64,000 bases of DNA from Croceicoccus hydrothermalis. Its GTDB lineage: Bacteria > Pseudomonadota > Alphaproteobacteria > Sphingomonadales > Sphingomonadaceae. Within the stretch, counting starts at the first letter, position 1. Every line of letters begins with the position of its first letter. The stretch lies in contig NZ_JAIQCI010000004.1 in NCBI RefSeq assembly GCF_022378335.1, forward strand, positions 1 to 64,000. The letters run 5' to 3'. Below, in pieces: positions 9,121 to 17,568 of this stretch. A program made the translations under genes and the position numbers. The notes under the pieces are model-generated. The model had not been told where the DNA came from and ran no database searches. It saw only the letters and a program-made list of their open reading frames with translations.

Positions 9121-10355
9121 GCCTCGTTCTTCTTGTCGAGCGTATCGGCCATGCGCGTCACCAGCGCACGGGCAACCGCATCCTTCGGCATGGCATTCCA
9201 GCTTTCGGTACCGTCGGCGTCGATGACATGCACCGCATTCGCATCGCCGCCCATCACGTCGCCCGACACGTCATTCGCCACGATCCAGTCCACCCGCTTT
9301 GCCCGGCGCTTTGCCTCGGCATGGGAAATCACGTCATGCGTCTCGGCGGCGAAGCCGATGAGCAGCGCCGGCCGGCGATCCGATTGGGCGAGCGTACGCA
9401 GGATATCGGGATTCTGGGCGAGTGCGAGTGGAGGGATCTGCCCCGAACCGTCTTTCTTGATCTTCTGATCGCGAACGTCGGCGGCGCGCCAATCGGCCAC
9501 TGCGGCCACCATCACCGCGACATCGGCGGGCAATGCGTCATCCACCGCCGCCTGCATCTCCCGCGCGCTTTCGACATCGATGCGGTCCACGCCCGGCGGG
9601 GTCGCCAGCGTGACCGGCCCGGCAATTAACGTGACGCGGGCCCCCATCGCCGCGGCCGCGGCGGCAATGGCAAAGCCCTGCTTTCCGCTCGACCGGTTGG
9701 CGATGTAACGGACCGGATCGATCGCTTCATGCGTCGGTCCGGCGGTGACGAGCACATGGCGCCCGAACAGCCGCCGGTGCGCGGTTGCCGAAAAATCAGG
9801 CTGCCCGGCAAGCGGATCGGCCGGGTTGTCGAGCGTGCCGCGAATCCTCGCGAATATCGCGTTGGGTTCGGGAAGGCGCCCCGGCCCGTATTCGCCGCAG
9901 GCCATCGCACCCGCGTCCGGCTCCATCACCGTGATGCCATCGGCGCGCAGCCGGGCGACATTGCGCTGTGTCGCGGGATGCTGCCACATGCGCACGTTCA
10001 TGGCCGGCGCGATCAGCACCGGCGTGTCCGTCGCGAGCAGCAGCGTCGTCGCCAGATCGTCGGCAATACCCGCCGCCATTTTGGCCATGAGATCGGCGGT
10101 CGCGGGGCATACGACGACCAAGTCGGCCTGCCGAGAAAGCTGAATATGCCCCATCTCGGTCTCGTTCTTGAGATCCCAGAGCGTGGTGTGCACCACATTT
10201 TCGCTCAAGGCCGCGAGCGTCATCGCGGTGACGAAATGCGTCGCTCCCTCGGTCAGAACGCAGGTCACCTCGCCCCCGCCCTTGCGGATCAGCCGGACGA
10301 GCTCGCACGATTTATAGGCCGCGATCCCGCCACCGATGATCAGCAATATCTTCAT
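9117..10355 (-). CDS. coaBC: Bifunctional phosphopantothenoylcysteine decarboxylase/phosphopantothenate-cysteine ligase
   Basis: 412 residues from the ATG at 10355, which gives the canonical opening MKILLIIGGGIAAYKSCELV; the open frame runs 29 codons further upstream without homology. Residues 1-185 are the FMN-dependent CoaC half with PAMNVRMW and the active-site lid around MACGEYGPGRLPE. Residues 190-412 are the CoaB ligase half, beginning at VLVTAGPTHEAIDPVRYIANRSSG. Together they turn 4'-phosphopantothenate into 4'-phosphopantetheine for coenzyme A. The gene lies 22 bp after ubiB and overlaps dut. Confidence 0.96.
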   Translation of the reverse strand: MKILLIIGGGIAAYKSCELVRLIRKGGGEVTCVLTEGATHFVTAMTLAALSENVVHTTLWDLKNETEMGHIQLSRQADLVVVCPATADLMAKMAAGIADDLATTLLLATDTPVLIAPAMNVRMWQHPATQRNVARLRADGITVMEPDAGAMACGEYGPGRLPEPNAIFARIRGTLDNPADPLAGQPDFSATAHRRLFGRHVLVTAGPTHEAIDPVRYIANRSSGKQGFAIAAAAAAMGARVTLIAGPVTLATPPGVDRIDVESAREMQAAVDDALPADVAVMVAAVADWRAADVRDQKIKKDGSGQIPPLALAQNPDILRTLAQSDRRPALLIGFAAETHDVISHAEAKRRAKRVDWIVANDVSGDVMGGDANAVHVIDADGTESWNAMPKDAVARALVTRMADTLDKKNEA

Positions 10356-10377
10356 GCCGCCCCGTCCATCGCCCGTA

Positions 10378-11931
10378 TCAGAACAACCCGGCCACGAGCG
10401 CGCCATAGGCCGCCGCCGCGCCGACGCCCGCCGATAGCACATAGGGCCAGAACCCGCCGCCCTTGCGATCGCGCCGTTCCCAGATCAGCTCGATATGCGG
10501 CAACGGCGGTGCCTCCGGCGCGCCGCCCTTGGCCGGGAACATGTCCTCGATCCGGCGGATAAGGCCCGGCAGGCGCAGCAGCGTGTCCGTATCCTCGCGA
10601 ATGCGGTCGGCGATCGCCGCCTCCGGCCCCAGCTCGTCGCGGATCCATTCGCGGACATAGGGCGCCGCCGTGTCCCACAGGTTGATGCCGGGGTCGAGCG
10701 AGGTCGCGATCCCCTCCACCATGACCATCGTCTTTTGCAGGAGAAGGAGGTGCGGCTGCGTCATCATGTCGAAATCGCGGGTGATGGCGAACAACCCGTC
10801 CAGCATCTGTCCCACGGACAATTCGCTGACCGGCTTGCCGCGCATCGGTTCGCCGACGGCACGCAGGGCGGTCGCGAATTCCTCGACCGAGTGATAGCTC
10901 GGCACATATTGCGCTTCGAAATGGATTTCGGCGACACGGCGGTAATCGCCGGTGGTCAGGCCATAGAGGATCTCGGCAAGCCAGCTGCGCGCCTGCCGGT
11001 CGATGCGGCCCATGATGCCGAAATCGATGGCGACGATGGTGCCGTCCGCCGTCACGAACAGGTTCCCCTGATGCATATCGGCGTGGAAGAACCCCGCGCT
11101 GATCGCCTGACGCAGGAAGCCGAGAACCAGCCGGTTGGCGATATCGGGCAGATCGTGCCCCGCCTCGATCAGCCGCGCGCGATCGGCGATCTTCACCCCG
11201 TCGATCCATTCCATTGTCAGGACGCGGCCGTTCGTCCGGTCCCAATCGATGTCGGGCACGCGGAACCCGGGCACCGCGCTCATCCCCTGCGCCAGTTCGG
11301 AGGCCGAGGCCGCCTCCCGCCGCAGATCGAGTTCGCGCAGGGTCCATCGTTTGAAATTGGCGATGGTGAGCCGCGGGCGCAGCCGCGTCGCCTCCCCGCC
11401 GAACGCTTCGAGATGGGCGGCGGCCCATTCGAACGTGTCGATGTCGCGGGCGAACTGCGCACGCACGTCGGGCCGCTGCACCTTGACCGCGACGGTGCGG
11501 CCCCCGGTCGTGACCGCCTTGTGCACCTGCGCGATGGAGGCCGCGCCGATCGGCGTTTCCTCGATACTGGAAAAAAGCGCGTCGGTTGGGCGTTCGAAGC
11601 TTTCCTCGATCACGCGGCAGATGCGTTCGAACGGCACGGGCGGGAGCGAATCCTGCAACGACAGCAGGTTGCGCGCCGCTTCCTCTCCGACGAGGTCGGG
11701 CCGCGTGGCGAGCGTCTGACCCAGCTTGATCGCGGCGGGGCCGATCTCCTGAAACGCGGCGGCGTAATCGGGCACGTGCGGCTGGCGCGTGCCGAACCGG
11801 GCAATGCGGCAAAGCCGGCGCACCGGCGCGGGCGTCGCGGGGTTTTCCTCCACGATGCGCAGCGCACCATGCCGGGCGAGCGTGCGGCCCCAGCGCAAAA
11901 GCCGCATCACATGGATCGCAGGGCGGGTCAT
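10378..11931 (-). CDS. ubiB: Ubiquinone biosynthesis ABC1/ADCK-family protein UbiB
   Basis: A 517-residue atypical kinase-like ATPase needed for ubiquinone synthesis at the inner membrane. Family hallmarks are present: the KxGQ motif (AAIKLGQTLATR), QVHKAV with the Ala-rich loop before it, the invariant Lys in VAVKVQRPD, the catalytic-type FFHADMHQGNLFV and the metal-binding IDFGIMGR. The C-terminus has the expected hydrophobic anchor (YVLSAGVGAAAAYGALVAGLF region). It is 4 bp downstream of ubiE, so both steps are co-expressed. Confidence 0.95.
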   Translation of the reverse strand: MTRPAIHVMRLLRWGRTLARHGALRIVEENPATPAPVRRLCRIARFGTRQPHVPDYAAAFQEIGPAAIKLGQTLATRPDLVGEEAARNLLSLQDSLPPVPFERICRVIEESFERPTDALFSSIEETPIGAASIAQVHKAVTTGGRTVAVKVQRPDVRAQFARDIDTFEWAAAHLEAFGGEATRLRPRLTIANFKRWTLRELDLRREAASASELAQGMSAVPGFRVPDIDWDRTNGRVLTMEWIDGVKIADRARLIEAGHDLPDIANRLVLGFLRQAISAGFFHADMHQGNLFVTADGTIVAIDFGIMGRIDRQARSWLAEILYGLTTGDYRRVAEIHFEAQYVPSYHSVEEFATALRAVGEPMRGKPVSELSVGQMLDGLFAITRDFDMMTQPHLLLLQKTMVMVEGIATSLDPGINLWDTAAPYVREWIRDELGPEAAIADRIREDTDTLLRLPGLIRRIEDMFPAKGGAPEAPPLPHIELIWERRDRKGGGFWPYVLSAGVGAAAAYGALVAGLF

Positions 11932-11935
11932 GAAT

Positions 11936-12673
11936 TCAGATTTTCCAGCCCGAATGAATCGCGACCAACCCGCCCATGATCGGCTCCACCTTCGTCATGG
12001 CGAACCCTGCATCGCGGATCATGCCTTCGAATTCGGGCATTGTGGGAAAGCGGCGGATGGATTCGATCAGATAGCGATAGCTGTCCGCGTCGCCCGCGAT
12101 CCGCTTTCCGATTTCGGGGACGAGCCGGTGGGAATAGGCATCGTAGATTTCCTTGAACCCCGCCCATTCGGTGGTCGAGAATTCGAGGCAGAAGAACCGT
12201 CCGCCAGGCTTCAATACGCGGTGCGCTTCGGCCAGGGCGCGGTCGATATGGGTCACGTTCCGGATCCCGAACGCGATGGTATAGGCATCGAAGCTCGCAT
12301 CCTCGAAGCTCAGATCCTCCGCGTCCTGCCGCGACCAGACGAGGCTGTCGATGCCGCGCTTGACCGCACGGTCGAGCCCCACGTCCAGCATATCCTGATT
12401 GATGTCGGACACGGTGACATCGGCCCCGCGTGCCTCCATGCGAAAGGCGATGTCGCCCGTCCCGCCTGCCATGTCGAGAATGCGCTCGTGCGGCTGCGGC
12501 TTGACCCGGCGGACGAAGCGGTCCTTCCACAAACGGTGCATGCCGCCCGACATCGCATCGTTCATGATGTCGTATTTGCGCGCCACATTGGTGAACACCG
12601 CGCCAACACGGTCCGCCTTCTCACTCGCGGCGACTTGTTCGTAGCCGAAGGAAACTGTCTCGCTGTCTGTCAT
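11936..12673 (-). CDS. ubiE: Ubiquinone/menaquinone C-methyltransferase
   Basis: A 245-residue SAM-dependent methyltransferase that methylates the quinone ring precursor. The SAM-binding loop is ILDMAGGTGDIAFRM, then VSDINQDML, and FGIRNVTHIDRALAEAHRVL carries the UbiE signature. The start ATG at 12673 follows from homology; the open frame extends much further upstream in low-complexity sequence. It lies about 60 bp downstream of the mutM stop and 4 bp ahead of ubiB. Confidence 0.96.
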   Translation of the reverse strand: MTDSETVSFGYEQVAASEKADRVGAVFTNVARKYDIMNDAMSGGMHRLWKDRFVRRVKPQPHERILDMAGGTGDIAFRMEARGADVTVSDINQDMLDVGLDRAVKRGIDSLVWSRQDAEDLSFEDASFDAYTIAFGIRNVTHIDRALAEAHRVLKPGGRFFCLEFSTTEWAGFKEIYDAYSHRLVPEIGKRIAGDADSYRYLIESIRRFPTMPEFEGMIRDAGFAMTKVEPIMGGLVAIHSGWKI

Positions 12674-12735
12674 GGCACAAGCGTTTAGGCCGTTATGCGC
12701 CCCGCGCAAAGCAATTGTGTCACGTTTTGACCGGC

Positions 12736-13548
12736 TCAGCGCTGACAGCTGGGGCACCAGAACGTGCTCCGCCCGCCTTGCACGAAACGCCGTACCGTTC
12801 CGCCGCAATGGCACGGCTTGCCCTCGCGCCCGTAAACCTGCCATGATGTCGCGAAATAGCCCAGCTCGCCATCGGGCCGCGCGTAATCCCGCATCGAGGA
12901 ACCGCCCGCCGCAATCGATTCGTTCAGCACGTCGCGAATGGCGGGGACCAGCAGTTTCAGCTTTGCAAGCGACACCGCGCCCGCAGCCTTGTCCGGACGG
13001 ATGCGCGCGCGGTGAAGCGCCTCGCACACATAGATATTGCCAAGGCCCGCCACGATCCGCTGATCGAGCAGCATGATCTTGATCGGCGAGCTTCGCCCCG
13101 ACAGCGCATCGCGAAGATAGGGCGCAGTCAGCTCCGGCCCTAGAGGTTCCGGCCCCATCGCCGCAAACGGGCCGAACGCATCAATCGCATCGGCATCGAC
13201 CAGATCGACCGATCCGAAACGCCGCGCATCGTTCAATGCCAGCACATGGCCGCTGCCCGTTTCGAGCACGAGATGATCGTGCTTTCCCATTTCATCCGGG
13301 TCGATGCGCCACCGCCCGCTCATGCCCAGGTGAAACACCATCACCTGCGTGCGGGACAGATGGATAAGCCCGTATTTCGCCCGCCGCGACAGCCCGGTGA
13401 CCTGCGCCCCGGTCATCGCCTGCACCAGCCCGTCGGGAAAGGGGCGGCGCAGATCGGGCCGGTTCACGCGCACGCTTGCGATGGTTTCCCCATCGAGAAA
13501 GGCGGACAGGCCGCGCACGGTGGTTTCGACTTCGGGAAGCTCTGGCAT
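12736..13548 (-). CDS. mutM: Formamidopyrimidine-DNA glycosylase
   Basis: A 270-residue bifunctional glycosylase/AP lyase that removes 8-oxoguanine. The start gives the obligatory MPELPEVETTVRGL, in which Pro2 becomes the catalytic N-terminal nucleophile and Glu3 assists. A helix-two-turn-helix region (VAGLGNIYVCEALHRARI) and the C-terminal zinc finger (CHCGG then CPSCQR) are intact. The length is exactly that of the family. It lies 20 bp after a small lipoprotein gene. Confidence 0.97.
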   Translation of the reverse strand: MPELPEVETTVRGLSAFLDGETIASVRVNRPDLRRPFPDGLVQAMTGAQVTGLSRRAKYGLIHLSRTQVMVFHLGMSGRWRIDPDEMGKHDHLVLETGSGHVLALNDARRFGSVDLVDADAIDAFGPFAAMGPEPLGPELTAPYLRDALSGRSSPIKIMLLDQRIVAGLGNIYVCEALHRARIRPDKAAGAVSLAKLKLLVPAIRDVLNESIAAGGSSMRDYARPDGELGYFATSWQVYGREGKPCHCGGTVRRFVQGGRSTFWCPSCQR

Positions 13549-13568
13549 GCGTCCACAGATAGGAACGA

Positions 13569-14018
13569 TCACCCTATGAGGGAATAGCGGCATTCCGGCG
13601 GCGGCGGTTCGACGAGCGCGGCGTATCCATCCTGCCTGCGCATGGCTCCGCCGCGCGCCACGGTTTCGCCGAACGCGTGAACGGTGCCCGCGATGATGAC
13701 ACGGTCGGCATGCACGATGACCGGCGTTCGGGTGGAGAACACAGGCAACGCCGGATCGCCGCCTGTCATGACGAAGACAAGCCAATCGTCCCGCACGGCA
13801 TACGTCCCGTCGAACAGCGCGAGCGGCCTCGCCACGGGCGGGGTTCCGGGCCTCGCGACCGGTTCGGCGTAGCGCGCAACGTAAACCGCGCGCGTTTGCG
13901 CCGCCGGCATCGCCGAATTGTCAGCGTCGGTTTGTTCCGCGCCCGCCTCCGCCGCCGGTGCGCCGCATCCGGTGAGCAGAACCGCCATGCCCACCGGCAG
14001 GAACCGCACCGCCCGCAA
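13569..14018 (-). CDS. Small lipoprotein of unknown function between dnaA and mutM
   Basis: A lipobox is visible (FLPVGMAVLLTGC), so the protein is probably anchored in the outer or inner membrane. The start is uncertain. TTG at 14018 has GGAGAG nine bases upstream (inside the end of dnaA) and gives 149 residues with a proper leader; GTG at 14009 or ATG at 13988 are alternatives. The mature part has a repeated beta-like pattern (YAVRDDWLVFVMTGGD, PVIVHADRVIIAGTV) and an acidic, Ala-rich linker. No family is recognised. It starts 6 bp after the dnaA stop and is probably co-transcribed. Confidence 0.65.
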   Translation of the reverse strand: MRAVRFLPVGMAVLLTGCGAPAAEAGAEQTDADNSAMPAAQTRAVYVARYAEPVARPGTPPVARPLALFDGTYAVRDDWLVFVMTGGDPALPVFSTRTPVIVHADRVIIAGTVHAFGETVARGGAMRRQDGYAALVEPPPPECRYSLIG

Positions 14019-14023
14019 GGCGA

Positions 14024-15670
14024 TCAGCTCTCCAATTGTCGCAGCAGGCTGCGCACGTCGCCGTCCATGTCGGCATCGCGCGTGCGCAGATCCTCGATCA
14101 GGCGGACGGCGTGGATCACGGTGGAATGGTCGCGCCCGCCGAACTTGCGCCCGATTTCGGGATAGCTGCGCGGGGTGAGCACCTTGGCAAGATACATCGC
14201 CACCTGCCGCGGGCGCACGACCGTGCGGGTCCGGCGCTTCGACGCCATTTCGGCGCGGTCGAGGCGGTAGAACTGGCACACCGTGCGCTGAATCTCGTCG
14301 ATGGTAATGCGGCGGCGATTGGCCGACAGGATATCGGTCAGCTGTTCCTCGGCCAGTTGCAGGCTGACGGGTTGTCCGGTCAATTGCGCATAGGCAATGA
14401 GCTTGTTGAGACCGCCGACGAGCTCGCGCACGTTGCGGCTGATCGTGCGGGCGAGGAATTCGATCACGTCTTCGGGCACATCGCTCGCGGTAAAGCGGGC
14501 GAGGCGGTGATTGAGGATCTTGCGGCGCAGGTCGATATCGGCGGGCTGAATATCCGCGACCAGCCCCATCGACAGGCGCGACAGCAGGCGCGGCTCCACC
14601 CCGTCGAGCGCTTGCGGCGCACGATCGGCGGCAAAGGCGAGGCGCTTGCCCTCCGCCAGCAGCGCATCGATGGTGTAGAGCAATTCCTCCTGCGCCGATG
14701 CCTTGCCGATGATGAACTGAATATCATCGACCAGCAGCATGTCGAAACCGCGCAGCCGCGACTTGAACTCCATCATCTGATTATGGCGCAGCGCCTGCAC
14801 GAATTCGACCATGAAACGTTCGGCCGAGCAGTAGAAGATGCACGCGCCGGGACGCGCCGCGGCGAATTGATGGCCCAGCGCATGCAACAGATGCGTCTTG
14901 CCCTGCCCGGTCGCGGCCTTGAGATAGAGCGGCGAGAATTGCGGCGTCTCGATCGCGGCCATGCGCTGCGCCGCGTTATAGGCAAGAACATTGCCCTCGC
15001 CCGTGACGAAGCTTGCAAAGGTGAGCGACGGGTCCAGCCCGGCGGAACCAAGATCGGTCAGCGCGCCTGCGGGATCGGCCATCGCGGCGGGTTCCGCGGC
15101 GGCGGACCCCACACGCAATTCGGGCAGCTTGCGCCGGTTCGGATGCACGCAGATGCGGACATTGCGCACATCGCTGCTCGCGATCTTCCACGCCAGCGAG
15201 AGCCGGTCGGCAAACCGGTCCGTGACCCAATTGGCGGAAAATTCGGTCGGCAGGTAAAGGTCGAGCGTTCCCGTTTCGCGGCAGAACGGCCCGAGTTCGA
15301 CCGGCCGGATCCACTGATTATACAGCTGCTGCCCCAGATCCTTTTTCAGCCCGATGCAGATATCGGCCCAGTCGGCCTGAAGATCCTCGGCGCGGCGGCG
15401 CGCCTCGTCGCCCTGCGCCAAATCGGCCTGCCCCGAATCGCCCCGTCCTGAAGCAGCCGGCCCCGAATCGCCCGACCCCGAATCGCGCGCCGCAGAATTT
15501 CCGGACGTCACCGCCCCGCCGCCGCATGCATCGGCGCCACGTGCATTGCCGCGGGGGGCGGCACCGTGGCGGTCCACGGCGCCGCCCGCCATGCGCGAGG
15601 ACGAAAGGGGTGCGGCGGTGCCATGTCCTGCATCATTCGTATTGTCCGATTCGCGCATCATAGCCGTCAT
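14024..15670 (-). CDS. dnaA: Chromosomal replication initiator DnaA with a long N-terminal extension
   Basis: About 548 residues from the ATG at 15670, which has AGGA four bases upstream; a TTG at 15685 would add five. Domain I begins only near residue 100 (ICIGLKKDLGQQLYNQWIRP). Residues about 20-95 are an extra Gly/Ser/Asp-rich stretch in which short Asp-Ser-Gly units recur. The AAA+ core has Walker A ATGQGKTHLLHA, Walker B MLLVDDIQFI and the Arg-finger region PRLLSRLSMGLVADIQP. Domain IV ends with the DnaA signature GGRDHSTVIHAVRLIEDL. It binds origin DnaA boxes and melts DNA to start replication. The extension is unusual in length; the core looks fully functional. Confidence 0.95.
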   Translation of the reverse strand: MTAMMRESDNTNDAGHGTAAPLSSSRMAGGAVDRHGAAPRGNARGADACGGGAVTSGNSAARDSGSGDSGPAASGRGDSGQADLAQGDEARRRAEDLQADWADICIGLKKDLGQQLYNQWIRPVELGPFCRETGTLDLYLPTEFSANWVTDRFADRLSLAWKIASSDVRNVRICVHPNRRKLPELRVGSAAAEPAAMADPAGALTDLGSAGLDPSLTFASFVTGEGNVLAYNAAQRMAAIETPQFSPLYLKAATGQGKTHLLHALGHQFAAARPGACIFYCSAERFMVEFVQALRHNQMMEFKSRLRGFDMLLVDDIQFIIGKASAQEELLYTIDALLAEGKRLAFAADRAPQALDGVEPRLLSRLSMGLVADIQPADIDLRRKILNHRLARFTASDVPEDVIEFLARTISRNVRELVGGLNKLIAYAQLTGQPVSLQLAEEQLTDILSANRRRITIDEIQRTVCQFYRLDRAEMASKRRTRTVVRPRQVAMYLAKVLTPRSYPEIGRKFGGRDHSTVIHAVRLIEDLRTRDADMDGDVRSLLRQLES

Positions 15671-16046
15671 CAAATCCTGCCCCAAAACCTTCGTCCACTC
15701 GTCCTGTCACCGGCAATATCCGCCCGTCGGCGCCGCATGAAAATGCGGCACCGTCCGCCGAAACAATCCGGCGGGGGAGCGTTCTTTGCGATGTTCAATA
15801 ATGCCGGTTGCGGGTCACCGCCTGGCCCTCATTTTGTAGGGCTGTGGATGGTCCACCGGCAAGGGTTGCGGCGTAAAAAAACTGAAATAATGCGCCTTGA
15901 CTCAATCAAGCCCGCACAACTCCAAGAGTGCGGTTTCAACCCATTGGTTTGGAACGTTTTATTCGATCCCTCGCCATCCGAATCAACGGGTTTCCGCCGA
16001 TTCGAGGGCAATCGCGTTCGCGCGTGAACCCCCACGAGGCTGGCAC
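15671..16046 (-). promoter_or_regulatory. dnaA upstream region with one DnaA-box-like site
   Basis: About 375 bp without a gene between dnaA and the rpsT terminator; it should hold the dnaA promoter. One 9-mer at 15843-15851 (plus strand TGTGGATGG) matches the DnaA box TGTGGATAA at seven of nine positions and could serve autoregulation. A possible minus-strand promoter (TTGATT, 18 bp, ATAAAA) lies around 15950-15985, but it is weak. A T-rich run on the minus strand lies near 15876-15885. No cluster of boxes that would mark an origin is present. Confidence 0.4.
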
Positions 16047-16080
16047 GAAAAAGGCCGCCGGATCACACCCGGCGGCCCTT
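16047..16080 (-). terminator. Rho-independent terminator of rpsT
   Basis: Arms GGCCGCCGG (16053-16061) and CCGGCGGCC (16069-16077) enclose a 7-base loop. On the minus strand the stem is followed by TTTTTC (16047-16052). It lies about 50 bp past the rpsT stop. Confidence 0.88.
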
Positions 16081-16131
16081 TGATGGCCCGATCCGCCGAC
16101 GCGTGCGGCGAATCGTCCTGTAACGTCGGCG

Positions 16132-16392
16132 TCAGAGCGCGGCGACGCGCTTCGACAGGCGCGACATCTTGCGCGAGGCGGTGTTCTTGTGGATCGCACC
16201 GCGCGCCACGCCGCGGGCCAGTTCGGGCTGCGCATCGTGAAGGGCGGTCTTGGCCGCGTTGCTGTCGCCCGATTCGATGGCGGTCTCGACCTTTTTCAGG
16301 AAGGTGCGGATGCGCGCCATGCGGTTGCCGTTCACTTCGGCGCGGCGTTCGTTGCGACGGATGCGCTTACGCGCCTGGGGGGTATTGGCCAT
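16132..16392 (-). CDS. rpsT: 30S ribosomal protein S20
   Basis: 86 residues, strongly basic. The opening [17 protein letters not shown] and the later [17 protein letters not shown] are characteristic of S20, which binds 16S rRNA early in 30S assembly. The length is typical. It is transcribed alone, with its own promoter about 150 bp upstream and a hairpin terminator downstream. rpsT next to dnaA is a recurrent alphaproteobacterial arrangement. Confidence 0.97.
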   Translation of the reverse strand: MANTPQARKRIRRNERRAEVNGNRMARIRTFLKKVETAIESGDSNAAKTALHDAQPELARGVARGAIHKNTASRKMSRLSKRVAAL

Positions 16393-16541
16393 GTCGATCC
16401 TTTATGCGGCCGCAAGCTGCACGGCCCTGTTGAAACGGGGTACTAACCGAAATTGCTGCCCGGCCCGGCCGCAGGGGTGCGGATGCTCGAACCGATATGA
16501 AAACTTGCGCGAAAGGGCATGCCCCTCGCGACAAAGCGCGC

Positions 16542-16570
16542 CGCATATCGCCATCGGCGCGAATCGTCAA
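16542..16570 (-). promoter_or_regulatory. Putative rpsT promoter
   Basis: On the minus strand TTGACG (16565-16570) is followed by a 17-bp spacer and TATGCG (16542-16547), about 150 bp before the rpsT start. The -35 and spacing are near consensus for the housekeeping sigma factor and resemble the boxes proposed for rpmJ and rpmH in this window. Confidence 0.5.
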
Positions 16571-16670
16571 GCTTTGCGCCGGTCTGCCGCGGGGTTGCGA
16601 TCCCCGCTCGACCCTGCGCGCCGCATCCAGTGCTTGCCCGCATCGCCCCCGCCGGGGCATGGGAGCCGTC

Positions 16671-17510
16671 ATGCCCGACAACAGCCGAAACGCCCGCCCC
16701 GCCCCGCCCCCGCGCACCGATGCGCCTGCCAATGGCGCGATGCTCGACGGTGAGGATCGGCTCGACCGCTATGCCCGGCATATCGTGCTGCCCGAAATCG
16801 GGGGCGCCGGACAGGCCCGGCTCGCCGCGAGCCATGTCGTCGTCATCGGCGCAGGCGGCATCGGATCGCCGGCCATCCAATATCTCGCCGGCGCGGGCGT
16901 CGGCCGGATGACCATCGTGGACAACGACCGCGTCGATGCCAGCAATCTGCAACGCCAGACGATCTTCGCCGCCGCCGATATCGGGCATTCGAAGGCGGAC
17001 GCCGCGGCACGATGGGTTCGCGGCTTCGATCCGGCCATCGCCGTTACGGCATCGGATATCCGCATCGGTCCCGACAATGCGGCAAGGATCGTCGCCGGCG
17101 CCGATCTCGTGCTCGACGGGTGCGACAATTTCGCCACCCGGCTGGCGGTGTCCGACGCCTGCGTCGCGGCACATGTACCGTTGAGCAGTGCGGCGATCGG
17201 CCGGTTTCAGGGGCAGATCGCCAATTTCGCCGGGCATCTGCCGAATCAGCCGTGCTATCGCTGCTATGTCGGCGATGCGTTCGATGCGGACGATTGCGAC
17301 ACCTGCGCCGAACAGGGCGTTCTGGGCGCGTTTGCCGGTATGGCGGGATGCTTCGGAGCGATGCAGGGCCTGCGCGTGCTGCTGGCCGGGGTGTCGTCCC
17401 TCGGGGATCCGCAATGGGGGCGGCTGCATCTGCTCGACGGATTGGGCCCTGCATTGCGGACGATCCGCATCGCGCGCGACCCCGAATGCCGCGCCTGCGC
17501 AGGGGGGTGA
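16671..17510 (+). CDS. HesA/MoeB/ThiF-family adenylyltransferase
   Basis: 279 residues from the ATG at 16671, which has GGGAG five bases upstream (ATG at 16659 is in frame but lacks a site). The E1-like fold is clear: RYARHIVLPEIGGAGQARL, the ATP-binding VVIGAGGIGSPAIQYLAGAG, then DNDRVDASNLQRQ and the Asp in LVLDGCDNFATR. Zinc-type Cys pairs are at CYRC and near the end at CRAC. MoeB activates the C-terminus of molybdopterin synthase small subunit, and ThiF does the same for ThiS; which one is used here cannot be read from the sequence. The molybdenum oxidoreductase encoded elsewhere in the window makes a MoeB role attractive. Confidence 0.85.
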   Translation: MPDNSRNARPAPPPRTDAPANGAMLDGEDRLDRYARHIVLPEIGGAGQARLAASHVVVIGAGGIGSPAIQYLAGAGVGRMTIVDNDRVDASNLQRQTIFAAADIGHSKADAAARWVRGFDPAIAVTASDIRIGPDNAARIVAGADLVLDGCDNFATRLAVSDACVAAHVPLSSAAIGRFQGQIANFAGHLPNQPCYRCYVGDAFDADDCDTCAEQGVLGAFAGMAGCFGAMQGLRVLLAGVSSLGDPQWGRLHLLDGLGPALRTIRIARDPECRACAGG

Positions 17511-17568
17511 CGGCGCGCGGAACCGGCAATGCTCGACAGCCACGCCCGGCCTGCCCATATTGAGGGCC

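Noticed and set aside
10495-11979. 494-codon open frame on the plus strand opposite ubiB
   Set aside because: A shadow frame of high-GC coding DNA: it is rich in Arg, Gly, Asp and His, has no recognisable motif, and the opposite strand holds an unmistakable ubiB.
14024-16046. Chromosomal origin next to dnaA
   Set aside because: Only one imperfect DnaA-box-like 9-mer and no AT-rich repeat cluster are present. In alphaproteobacteria the origin is often not beside dnaA.
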